A stretch of DNA of 6,316 nt from Promethearchaeota archaeon (GTDB taxonomy: Archaea > Asgardarchaeota > Lokiarchaeia > Sigynarchaeales > SOKP01). Shown piece after piece: positions 1 through 5,750 of this stretch; within the stretch, counting starts at the first letter, position 1, and every line of letters begins with the position of its first letter. The stretch covers positions 1-6,316 of the forward strand of contig WJKD01000532.1 of the NCBI GenBank assembly GCA_014729315.1, read 5' to 3'. Both the position numbers and the translations under genes were made by a program. The notes under the pieces are model-generated. The model was not told the origin of the DNA. It did not search any database and saw nothing but the letters and a program-made list of their open reading frames with translations.

Positions 1-15
1 GTATCGGGATATTAA

Positions 16-939
16 ATGAAAAATTCGATAATTGAAACAGTTAATTTAACAAAGGAATATAGTCTCAAGGTTGGAGGAAAAATTAAGGCGCTTAATAACG
101 TCAGTTTTAATATCGAAGAAGGCGAGATATTCGGTCTTTTGGGACCAAACGGAGCAGGTAAAACCACCTTAGTTTCGATCCTTGCTACGCTTATCCAACC
201 AACGAGTGGAAAGGCAAAAGTTTTAGGATATGACATTATAAAAAATCCGAAAAACATTAAAAGCAAAATAGGGCTCATGTTGGGAGATGAGATGATCTAT
301 TATCGAATGACTGGTATGGACAATTTAAAATTCTTTACCCGGCTTTATCGAATTAAAAATAAAGCCATTAAAATAAGAGAAATAACAGAAACATTGGGAA
401 TATACAATAAAATGGAGGAATATGTCTCTAATTATTCCCGTGGACAAAAATTAAGACTTGCGCTTTCAAGAGTTCTTTTAATAGAGCCTGAAATATTATT
501 TCTTGACGAACCATTGCTCGGATTGGATCCGAAGACTACTAGAGAACTTATTGATATTCTTCAAGGTCTAAACAAAACGATTTTACTTACATCTCATCAA
601 ATGCATATCGTACAACAACTATGTAAACGTATCGCCTTTCTTAATAAAGGATCTATTATAAAAATTGATAATCAAGAGAATTTTATTAATATGCTCTCCC
701 AATTCATTAGAGTGCGTTTTGAAATTAATAAAAAGGGAGAAAAGAAAGAGTTAAAAAGAGAACTTAAAAGTTTAGATTTCATTAACAAAATATCACGTAG
801 GAAGGGTGGGTACATAGTATCTATGTCCGATAGAAAAAACTATCCCGATCTTTTAACATGTTTGGGAAAATATCCCGTACAAAAGGTTCAAGAGATTGAA
901 CCTACTTTAGATGATGTGTTTATTGAGTTATCAAAATAA
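16..939 (+). CDS. ABC transporter ATP-binding protein (DrrA/polysaccharide-export-like)
   Basis: This 307-residue protein is a single cytoplasmic nucleotide-binding domain that would power an ABC-2 type exporter. The order of motifs is complete: Walker A GPNGAGKTT at 43-51, signature YSRGQ at 140-144 (canonical LSGGQ), Walker B ILFLDE at 160-165 with catalytic Glu165, D-loop GLD at 169-171 and switch His194. The usual Q-loop glutamine appears replaced by Gly90 in the stretch GLMLGDE. The C-terminal extension ends in EPTLDDVFIELSK, the tail typical of DrrA/CcmA-like ATPases. No membrane segment is present. The ATG at 16 is preceded by CGGGAT, a weak ribosome-binding site. It overlaps a TGA at 17-19 in another frame and directly follows a TAA at 13-15, so translational coupling to an upstream gene is plausible. 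No permease lies downstream. The ATPase call is firm; glycan as the substrate is inferred from the neighbours. Confidence 0.95.
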   Translation: MKNSIIETVNLTKEYSLKVGGKIKALNNVSFNIEEGEIFGLLGPNGAGKTTLVSILATLIQPTSGKAKVLGYDIIKNPKNIKSKIGLMLGDEMIYYRMTGMDNLKFFTRLYRIKNKAIKIREITETLGIYNKMEEYVSNYSRGQKLRLALSRVLLIEPEILFLDEPLLGLDPKTTRELIDILQGLNKTILLTSHQMHIVQQLCKRIAFLNKGSIIKIDNQENFINMLSQFIRVRFEINKKGEKKELKRELKSLDFINKISRRKGGYIVSMSDRKNYPDLLTCLGKYPVQKVQEIEPTLDDVFIELSK

Positions 940-960
940 AGGATATTATTGAGTTATCAA
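920..960. repeat. 15-bp direct repeat across the ABC gene stop
   Basis: TTATTGAGTTATCAA occurs at 920-934, inside the last codons of the ABC gene, and again at 946-960, just after its stop codon. The similarity continues weakly (AATAA after each copy, offset by two bases). This looks like a short tandem duplication of the gene's 3' end that has begun to diverge. Confidence 0.7.
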
Positions 961-998
961 TTAATAACAGCTAAAGTTGATTGAAAGTTAAGAAGATT

Positions 999-2237
999 TT
1001 AAATGAGCTTAAGAAATTTTAATAGGATTTCTGCAGAATTCCCACTAGTATTTTTATTAAAGTAATTTTTCACTTTTGTATATTTTTGCTGGTATTTTTC
1101 TTTAACTTTCTCAATATTTTTCAAAGACTCGATTAGCCCCTCCACATTATGTATTAACGGTCCAGGTGCAATTTCCTCTAAATTGTCGTAGTAAATACCT
1201 CTATTTGAAATATATTCGTCGTAATCGTAAGTGTACAATATAATCGGACGATCTAATAACATGTAATCTATAAAAACTGAAGAGTAATCAGTAATTAAAA
1301 TATCTGAGATCAGTAGCAGTTCTTGTATGTCAGTTTCCTTATTAAGGATATTTATATTTCCTATTTCGGTAAGAGAAATTATATTTTCGCTAACATGAGC
1401 TTTTATTAAAAAGATTGAATTAGTTTTCTTACAATAATTGTTTATATTTTTTAGATCGCTCTTAGTAAAGGGATCTTTGGTAGTAAAAGATTCTCTATAG
1501 GTTGGTGCGTATAAAATTATCTTATCAATATCTTTTGGTATGCGACATTTCTCTTTGATTTGTTTAATCGTTTCTTCATGAGAATTGAAGAACATGTCGT
1601 TTCTCGGATATCCAATCGAAAGAATTCTTTCTTTGGGATAATCACCGAATGCTTCAGATAGAACTCTTATCTGTTTTTCGACCCCAGAAGTGTTAATAAC
1701 ATAATCGTAAAGGTTTTTGCTTTGAAGTTTTAAACCAAGTAATTTCGCTTTTTTCGAATTGACATATTTTTCAAAATAATCGTGATGTCTGATTTTTATC
1801 TCTCCTCCATGCCATGTTTGAATAAATACTGTCCTTGATGATTTTTTAAACGGTAAGACATCGGAATATCCATGTGACACAAAAACTGCCCGCGCTTTTC
1901 TTAAAAGTGAAAGTGCTTTCAGAGAATATGCGTAAATCGCATTTACTCCTTCTTTTTTGAGTTTTTTTTCTAAATCTTTACTTTTTACGAAGTAATATAA
2001 CCTATAGTCTGTATTTTTTTCCAAATAATAATAAAGATATTTAGGATTTCCAATCATCGCTTTGCCGCTTGCTGAACCTAAAACCATTAGGTTATCATCA
2101 ACCTTAGCGGGTATAAATTTTGACAAGTGATAAATAATAAGATCGAAAAAAAAGTTCGAATTAATCCTTAAAATATCTGCTATGCGAAATATCTTGATTT
2201 TTGAAGAAATATTCGTAATTAAAGTCTGTATTACCAT
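999..2237 (-). CDS. CDP-glycerol glycerophosphotransferase family protein (TagB/TagF-like)
   Basis: The 412-residue protein has the hallmark pattern of the CDP-glycerol:poly(glycerophosphate) glycerophosphotransferase family, which transfers glycerol phosphate (sometimes another polyol phosphate) from a CDP-activated donor to a glycan or teichoic-acid primer at the cytoplasmic membrane face. Visible motifs are SHGYSD at 121-126, QTWHGGEIK at 140-148 with the presumed catalytic His143, GYPRND at 209-214, LYAPTYRES at 242-250, IKAH at 278-281 with the second conserved histidine His281, ILITDYSSVFIDY at 313-325 and RGIYYD at 346-351. The family usually has WHGTP(L)K, so WHGGEIK is a variant. The length matches a TagB-like single catalytic domain without the extra N-terminal glycosyltransferase seen in larger fusions. 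The ATG at 2237 is the first start after an in-frame TAA 12 bases upstream, but no Shine-Dalgarno precedes it. It converges on the ABC gene with a 59-base gap. Donor and acceptor are not known from the sequence. Confidence 0.9.
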   Translation of the reverse strand: MVIQTLITNISSKIKIFRIADILRINSNFFFDLIIYHLSKFIPAKVDDNLMVLGSASGKAMIGNPKYLYYYLEKNTDYRLYYFVKSKDLEKKLKKEGVNAIYAYSLKALSLLRKARAVFVSHGYSDVLPFKKSSRTVFIQTWHGGEIKIRHHDYFEKYVNSKKAKLLGLKLQSKNLYDYVINTSGVEKQIRVLSEAFGDYPKERILSIGYPRNDMFFNSHEETIKQIKEKCRIPKDIDKIILYAPTYRESFTTKDPFTKSDLKNINNYCKKTNSIFLIKAHVSENIISLTEIGNINILNKETDIQELLLISDILITDYSSVFIDYMLLDRPIILYTYDYDEYISNRGIYYDNLEEIAPGPLIHNVEGLIESLKNIEKVKEKYQQKYTKVKNYFNKNTSGNSAEILLKFLKLI

Positions 2238-2549
2238 GGAACCAGCTTAAATTTATCAATTAAAACTATTTCTGACACCTAGTAATAATCGTTATTTGAA
2301 GATCACCATTTGGCATCTTACGATGAAAATAGTAATTAAAAGATCCTAATTTTTTTTACGAAATATAATAGTTTTTAAAGGTCTTTAGATTTGATGATTA
2401 ATCGTAGTATAAATCTCTACTTTTAACTTAGAATAAAAGAAGGATTAAATCTTTATATTATATGGCTTTTTTATAATATGAATCTATGCTTTAAAACGAG
2501 GATTCCTATTGATAAAAGAGAGAATTCTAAAACCAATTAAAAGGACTTA

Positions 2550-2636
2550 GTGTTCCTCATAAAATTATTGAAACGGCAACTAATAACTAATAAAAACTCC
2601 ACAGTTATAATAGATTTGATGAGGCTAACTAATTGA
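2550..2636 (+). CDS. Candidate 28-residue ORF coupled to the next gene (doubtful)
   Basis: A GTG at 2550 preceded by AAAAGGA (2539-2545) opens a 28-codon frame beginning VFLIKLLKRQL and ending at TGA 2634-2636. The stop overlaps the TTG start of the glycosyltransferase in the arrangement TTGA. Immediately upstream, a TTG at 2509 behind GAGGA (2498-2502) opens a 13-residue frame, MIKERILKPIKRT, whose TAG stop shares its last base with the GTG. The pieces could be leader peptides or remnants of a broken gene; a single-base insertion near 2548 would fuse them. The peptide is basic and amphipathic-looking with no recognisable domain. In AT-rich DNA such short frames arise easily, so confidence is low. 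Confidence 0.2.
   Translation: MFLIKLLKRQLITNKNSTVIIDLMRLTN
2606..2611 (+). promoter_or_regulatory. Possible -10 (or archaeal TATA-like) element for the TTG-start gene
   Basis: TATAAT lies 27 to 22 bases before the TTG at 2633. No good -35 hexamer is found 16-18 bases upstream, so as a bacterial promoter it would be extended or weak and would give a very short leader. The same spacing would suit an archaeal TATA box of a leaderless transcript. An identical hexamer at 2472-2477 is an alternative that would give a longer leader. Confidence 0.3.
2618..2624 (+). promoter_or_regulatory. Ribosome-binding site deciding the TTG start at 2633
   Basis: GATGAGG ends 8 bases before the TTG at 2633, and the codon before that TTG is a TAA stop. 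Together these support TTG as the start. The first in-frame ATG is far downstream and would remove the N-terminal hydrophobic strand. Confidence 0.55.
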
Positions 2637-3775
2637 TTGCTATTGACATAATTATCCCTACTCTTATAGAAGTTGAAAATTTAAAAAAATTTGAAATCTC
2701 ATCCTTCCCGTCATGGACAGGAAATTGGTTTCCTATTTGGTATAATAACAAAAGGTTGAAAAAGAACGGGCTTAAAATACGATTTTTTAATCTCTATAAT
2801 ATTAATTTAAATAATCTCTCTAACATTATTGGAATAGATAATAAAATAATATACGATTTAGAAACAATCTATGGACGCACAAATATATTGGATAAGAAAA
2901 ATAAACTTCTATTATCATTTATTAAGAAACTGAATTCAAAAGGCAAAAAATTACTGTATTTTGATAATAAAGATGGAACTGACATCCAACAGCAATTTTT
3001 ACCATATATCAATCTCTATTTGAAAAAGCAATTATTAAAGAATCGTTCGCTTTATAATAAGAAAGTATATCTAAAACGATTATTCACTGAATTCTATGCT
3101 CAAAATTATGAAGTTGATATTAGCGATGAATTCCAATATAGTTTTGACTCATTTTCGGAATATAATGATATTATTAAATTGTCGTGGAATTTTGCTTTAA
3201 AAGATTATCGATATTCCAATGAATTTTCTCGTTTTTTATGTGGTTTAACTAGAAAAATAAATATTGATTTTCAAAAACCAGGATTAGATCGACGCTATCT
3301 ATTGTCTGCGAATTTTTCAGTAAAATCATTTAATGAATTACTATACTTTCAAAGAAAAGAACTCTTAAAGTTCTTAAAAAGTAATTATAAATCTCGCCCA
3401 GATATTTCACTTGGAAGAATTCCAAAAAAAGAATATATAAATGTAGTAAATAATAGTCTGGCCATTTTAAGTCCTTTTGGATGGGGTGAAATATGTTATC
3501 GGGACTTTGAAACTTTTATCGCGGGTGCCGCCTTAATTAAACCAGACATGGAACATATTGAAACGTGGCCTGATTTTTACTTAAAAAATGAATCCTATTT
3601 ATCTATTTCGTGGGAGATTGAAAAATGGTCAACCGAAATACCTAATATTTTATCAAACAAAAAAAAGCTTTACCGAACTGGAGTAAGAGGCCAGAATCTC
3701 TATAAAAAGCTATGGTCGGAAAAGGGACAAACCAATTTCTGTGTCCGTTTTAAAAATTTAATTCAAGATCTTTGA
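2633..3775 (+). CDS. Putative GT-B-like glycosyltransferase
   Basis: This 380-residue protein resembles uncharacterised glycosyltransferases found in O-antigen and exopolysaccharide clusters. The best evidence is the C-terminal block at 278-316, with SPFGWGEICYRDFE followed by AGAALIKPDMEHIETWPDFY. It has the shape of the nucleotide-sugar-binding end of GT-B enzymes such as exostosin- and Glyco_trans_1_2-like proteins: an acidic R/E-D-FE helix followed by a small glycine-alanine turn and a strand with a Lys-Pro-Asp. The N-terminal half starts with a hydrophobic strand (IDIIIPT) and carries an aromatic-rich stretch at 25-37 and DNKDGTD at 111-117. No signal peptide or transmembrane helix is seen, so it is probably cytoplasmic or peripheral. 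The start is TTG, directly after an in-frame TAA, with GATGAGG at 2618-2624 as a well-placed ribosome-binding site. Acceptor and donor sugars are unknown. The gene is monocistronic as far as visible and converges on the CgeB-type gene. Confidence 0.75.
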   Translation: MIAIDIIIPTLIEVENLKKFEISSFPSWTGNWFPIWYNNKRLKKNGLKIRFFNLYNINLNNLSNIIGIDNKIIYDLETIYGRTNILDKKNKLLLSFIKKLNSKGKKLLYFDNKDGTDIQQQFLPYINLYLKKQLLKNRSLYNKKVYLKRLFTEFYAQNYEVDISDEFQYSFDSFSEYNDIIKLSWNFALKDYRYSNEFSRFLCGLTRKINIDFQKPGLDRRYLLSANFSVKSFNELLYFQRKELLKFLKSNYKSRPDISLGRIPKKEYINVVNNSLAILSPFGWGEICYRDFETFIAGAALIKPDMEHIETWPDFYLKNESYLSISWEIEKWSTEIPNILSNKKKLYRTGVRGQNLYKKLWSEKGQTNFCVRFKNLIQDL

Positions 3776-3812
3776 TCACAAAAGAAGACAGATAATTTAT
3801 AGAATAAATCCC

Positions 3813-3830
3813 TTCCAATGCGTATTGGAA
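3813..3830. terminator. Hairpin between convergent genes, possible bidirectional terminator
   Basis: TTCCAAT (3813-3819) and ATTGGAA (3824-3830) form a perfect 7-bp stem with a 4-base loop GCGT. It sits in the 78-base gap between two convergent stop codons, the expected place for a shared terminator. Neither side has a proper T tract directly after the stem, so efficiency as an intrinsic terminator is uncertain. Confidence 0.45.
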
Positions 3831-3853
3831 ATTATAAAAAGCTTAAGAACATT

Positions 3854-4876
3854 TTAAGTATCCGATTCAATAATTTGTAGAATCTTATCAACTATGTTTC
3901 TCCACGCAAAGGAATTTCTTACGAGTTTTCCTCCCGTTTGAGCAATCTGTTTCCTTTTAGATTCATTAGCGAGATAAGTTCTTATTAATTCTACACATTC
4001 TCGAGGATTTCTAAACCAATCCAGATGAATCCCTTTATTAAAACTATTTTCTAAATCGGAGCAATATTCGCTTAGTAGAAATGAATCTGTTGCCAATACT
4101 TCAAAAACTCTAATGGAAAAACCTGAATCGTTTTTATGAAAATTTAATATGATTTTTGAATCGTGATATTTTTCGATTAATTCTTCAAGATATATTGGAT
4201 TATTTTTCCATCCTACGCCAAAACATTTTATATTTATTCCTTCTCTTTCAATATAGTTTACATACCTTTTTCTTTTATCAGTCTTCGTTCCCACGAACAA
4301 CACATCAATCGATTTTTCATCTTTAGCATTTTGAACATTAAAGAGTTTAATATCTGCTCCCTGGGTGATATGATAACATCTAGCTCCTTTTTTATTAAAC
4401 AATAAGCTATTAGCTCTTGTGCTTGCGCTACTCCAAGTTGCGTTCTTAGCGTATTTGTGGGCTCTCATTTCGTGTGAAATATATAACGGGTCCATGAAAT
4501 AAAACCAAGTCTTAGAACATTTATTAAGCCTCTTTATTAAGTTATAATTTACAGATTCCGCTTTCGCTAGAAAAATAATATCAAATTTATACTTTTTAAC
4601 AAAAAATAGCAATATTCTATTCATTGACCAATTTCCAAATAAATAATATTTAAGATCTCTAATTCTGTTAGGTAAATAAGGCCTATAGGTCAAAAACATT
4701 TCAAATTTTTCTCTTAAAAAATCTTTATAAAAGGTGTGTTTAATCGAGATATTGTCGTACGCTATCTTTCTAAAATCAAACTTTATTACTTTATGGCCCT
4801 TTTCCATAAATTCTCTAACTATCGGATGGTGTGTTGACCACGGATTTTCAAAAGAACCTACGAAAAGAATTCTCAT
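3854..4876 (-). CDS. CgeB-like glycosyltransferase (Glyco_trans_1_2 family)
   Basis: The 340-residue protein has the GT-B layout of the CgeB / Glyco_trans_1_2 group. It starts with a Rossmann strand and turn (MRILFVGSFENPWSTHH, 1-17). The N-terminal domain includes FDIIFLAKAE at 98-107 and a linker segment WFYFMDP at 124-130. The C-terminal domain starts near DVLFVGTKTDKR (191-202). The donor-binding signature is NFHKNDSGFSIRVFEVLATDSFLLSEY, split across 245-271, followed by DLENSFNKGIHL at 274-285; the RVFEVLA helix corresponds to the conserved E-A-type helix that binds the nucleotide-sugar. The C-terminus ends with an NSFAWRNIVDKIL helix, a common finishing pattern (H/SFxxR). It would transfer a sugar from a nucleotide donor inside the cell; the sugar is unknown. 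The ATG at 4876 gives a perfect family N-terminus although no Shine-Dalgarno precedes it; TATAAA lies 31 to 26 bases before it on the minus strand. The deacetylase-like gene lies 97 bases upstream on the same strand. Confidence 0.88.
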   Translation of the reverse strand: MRILFVGSFENPWSTHHPIVREFMEKGHKVIKFDFRKIAYDNISIKHTFYKDFLREKFEMFLTYRPYLPNRIRDLKYYLFGNWSMNRILLFFVKKYKFDIIFLAKAESVNYNLIKRLNKCSKTWFYFMDPLYISHEMRAHKYAKNATWSSASTRANSLLFNKKGARCYHITQGADIKLFNVQNAKDEKSIDVLFVGTKTDKRKRYVNYIEREGINIKCFGVGWKNNPIYLEELIEKYHDSKIILNFHKNDSGFSIRVFEVLATDSFLLSEYCSDLENSFNKGIHLDWFRNPRECVELIRTYLANESKRKQIAQTGGKLVRNSFAWRNIVDKILQIIESDT

Positions 4877-4900
4877 AAATTGAAAACTTGTTAGTTACTA

Positions 4901-4910
4901 ATTTATAATT
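4901..4910 (-). promoter_or_regulatory. TATAAA-like element upstream of the CgeB-type gene
   Basis: On the minus strand AATTATAAAT precedes the ATG at 4876, with 25 bases between the end of TATAAA and the start codon. It could be a -10 region giving a short leader, or an archaeal TATA box for a leaderless transcript. The absence of a Shine-Dalgarno fits the second reading, but in DNA this AT-rich the match may be chance. Confidence 0.25.
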
Positions 4911-4929
4911 AATTCATTTATCATATAAG

Positions 4930-4957
4930 AAAAATTTAAGTTCTTATCCTCTAAGAA
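4930..4957 (-). terminator. Hairpin with T-rich tail after the deacetylase-like gene
   Basis: On the minus strand TTCTTA-GAGGA-TAAGAA (positions 4957 down to 4941) forms a perfect 6-bp stem with a 5-base loop. It begins 17 bases after the stop codon at 4974 and is followed, after CTTAAAT, by a short T run (4934 to 4930). It is a plausible weak intrinsic terminator that would separate the deacetylase-like gene from the CgeB-type gene. The stem is AT-rich and the T run is offset. Confidence 0.35.
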
Positions 4958-4973
4958 AAGCCAAAATCAACTC

Positions 4974-5522
4974 TTAAGCAAAATCATAATCATGCCAAAA
5001 CTTATGAGATGGAACAATGATAACCCCGTTCTTAATTATGGGCTTTTTTAGAGGATCGGGATCGAAAACATATATATATTTAATACCATACCTTTTTGAG
5101 AGTTCTAGAGTATATTGGTTATATTTACACCAACCTGGAGCCATTTTTTTGGGGGTAATTCCTAAAGAATTCATAAAACTAATTGCCTCGTTAAATTTTG
5201 TATCTTGAAGTTCTTTATCAATAAATTTCACCACAGCGCTGAGATGGAGATGTAATTGGATTTCCTCATTGTTGTCTTGTAGATATTTAATTCTTTCAAT
5301 TAGTTTTTGAGTAAATTCTTCTTTATTCATCTTCAGATTAAAATAAGATTGACAGTATTCAAAATTTGCTGGAGTAATGACAAACCAGGTGAAATTTTTA
5401 TTAACAAGATCTTTTACATCCTCCCATAAATCGTCTCTGACAAAGGCTTCTACATGCATCGTTTTTTCCTTTACATGTATAAATTTTCGTAGAATTCGAA
5501 TGTAAAAATTCTTAAACTTCAT
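4974..5522 (-). CDS. Divergent polysaccharide-deacetylase-like protein
   Basis: The 182-residue frame looks like a small, divergent NodB-type (carbohydrate esterase 4-like) domain. Supporting blocks are FTWFVITPANF at 44-54, EEIQLHLHLS at 86-95 (an H-x-H in the place of the H-S/T-x-x-H metal motif), the turn MAPGWCKYNQYTLELSKRYGIKYIYVFD at 127-154 written here in parts (APGW, then the N-x-x-T-L-x-L helix and the GIKYIYVFD strand) that matches the R-x-P-x-G motif-3 region, and SHKFWHDYDF near the C-terminus. A clear TFDDG motif 1 is not seen; the nearest acidic pair is Asp30-Asp31. Such proteins de-acetylate sugars or are inactive relatives in glycan clusters. Start choice: the ATG at 5522 has only a T-rich leader, whereas the internal ATG at 5459 (Met22) has AAAGGA seven bases upstream (5467-5472), so the real protein may be 161 residues. 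No signal peptide is evident. The overall fold assignment is moderate; catalytic activity is doubtful. Confidence 0.65.
   Translation of the reverse strand: MKFKNFYIRILRKFIHVKEKTMHVEAFVRDDLWEDVKDLVNKNFTWFVITPANFEYCQSYFNLKMNKEEFTQKLIERIKYLQDNNEEIQLHLHLSAVVKFIDKELQDTKFNEAISFMNSLGITPKKMAPGWCKYNQYTLELSKRYGIKYIYVFDPDPLKKPIIKNGVIIVPSHKFWHDYDFA
5467..5472 (-). promoter_or_regulatory. Ribosome-binding site favouring the internal start at 5459
   Basis: On the minus strand AAAGGA lies seven bases before the in-frame ATG at 5459, while the upstream ATG at 5522 is preceded only by a run of Ts. This favours the shorter product of 161 residues starting MHVEAF. Confidence 0.45.
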
Positions 5523-5607
5523 ATGAAAAAAAAGAAAGAGTAATTTAATTTATTTAGGAAACTTAAATCAATAACTATTTGCAATTATTATTGATTTTTT
5601 CATATGA
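5519..5607. repeat. Two overlapping perfect inverted repeats
   Basis: The outer repeat pairs TCATATGAAAAAA (5519-5531) with TTTTTTCATATGA (5595-5607), 13 bp perfect. The inner repeat pairs AAATCAATAA (5565-5574) with TTATTGATTT (5588-5597), 10 bp perfect with a 13-base loop. Their right arms share bases 5595-5597, so both cannot pair at once. The outer left arm covers the upstream start codon of the deacetylase-like gene. The position between divergent genes suggests operator or RNA-structure roles, but the arms are almost purely A/T. Confidence 0.65.
5543..5571 (-). promoter_or_regulatory. Possible sigma70-type promoter for the deacetylase-like gene
   Basis: On the minus strand TTGATT (5571-5566) is separated by 17 bases from TTAAAT (5548-5543), each four of six to consensus. 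The -35 lies in the left arm of the inner inverted repeat, which would place a bound regulator over the promoter. In AT-rich DNA matches of this quality are common, so this is only a candidate. Confidence 0.25.
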
Positions 5608-5662
5608 TTGGAACTATGGGTTATTAAATATTTGAGAGAATTAGTTCAATTCGTAATGATAA

Positions 5663-5700
5663 TTGATTTTATTTCGTTTAATAATAAATTCTTTAGGAGA
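5663..5700 (+). promoter_or_regulatory. Weak promoter candidate and orphan Shine-Dalgarno before the radical SAM gene
   Basis: TTGATT (5663-5668), a 16-base spacer and TAAATT (5685-5690) form a weak promoter-like pair. It is followed at once by AGGAGA (5695-5700), the best Shine-Dalgarno sequence in the gap. The only start at the right distance is TTG at 5704, which opens a five-codon frame (MIIFK) ending at TAG 5719-5721. The Shine-Dalgarno is about 50 bases too far from the radical SAM start at 5751, so its purpose is unclear. Confidence 0.25.
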
Positions 5701-5750
5701 AAATTGATTATTTTTAAATAGCATTAAGTAAAAAATGAGAATGTCGGTCG

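Larger units (their letters stand above)
2238..2632. other. 395-base divergent intergenic region
   Basis: This gap separates two divergent genes and must hold the promoters of both. No full-length gene or recognisable RNA is visible. It contains a T8 run near 2350, a small dyad AATAA-TCG-TTATT at 2284-2296, two perfect TATAAT hexamers (2472-2477 and 2606-2611) without a convincing -35 partner, and a series of overlapping mini-ORFs from 2478 on that could be a decayed gene or leader peptides. No clear promoter for the minus-strand gene at 2237 could be picked out. Confidence 0.6.

Noticed and set aside
12..278. 88-codon frame on the minus strand
   Set aside because: It lies wholly antisense to the Walker A region of the well-supported ABC ATPase and has no recognisable motif.
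953..968. GTTAT-CAATTA-ATAAC hairpin as terminator of the convergent ABC and TagB-like genes
   Set aside because: The stem has only five AT-rich base pairs and no T tract follows on either strand.
2298..2320. AAGAT...ATCTT dyad followed by a T8 run in the divergent gap
   Set aside because: The stem is five base pairs with an 11-base or longer loop, the T run is about 30 bases away, and no gene ends here.
4958..4976. Read-through extension of the deacetylase-like protein past its TAA
   Set aside because: The frame continues for only nine codons (ELILAFLRG) to the next stop, and there is no sign of a lost domain.
5017..5208. 63-codon frame on the plus strand
   Set aside because: It is antisense to the deacetylase-like gene and has no motif of its own; it mirrors that gene's coding bias.
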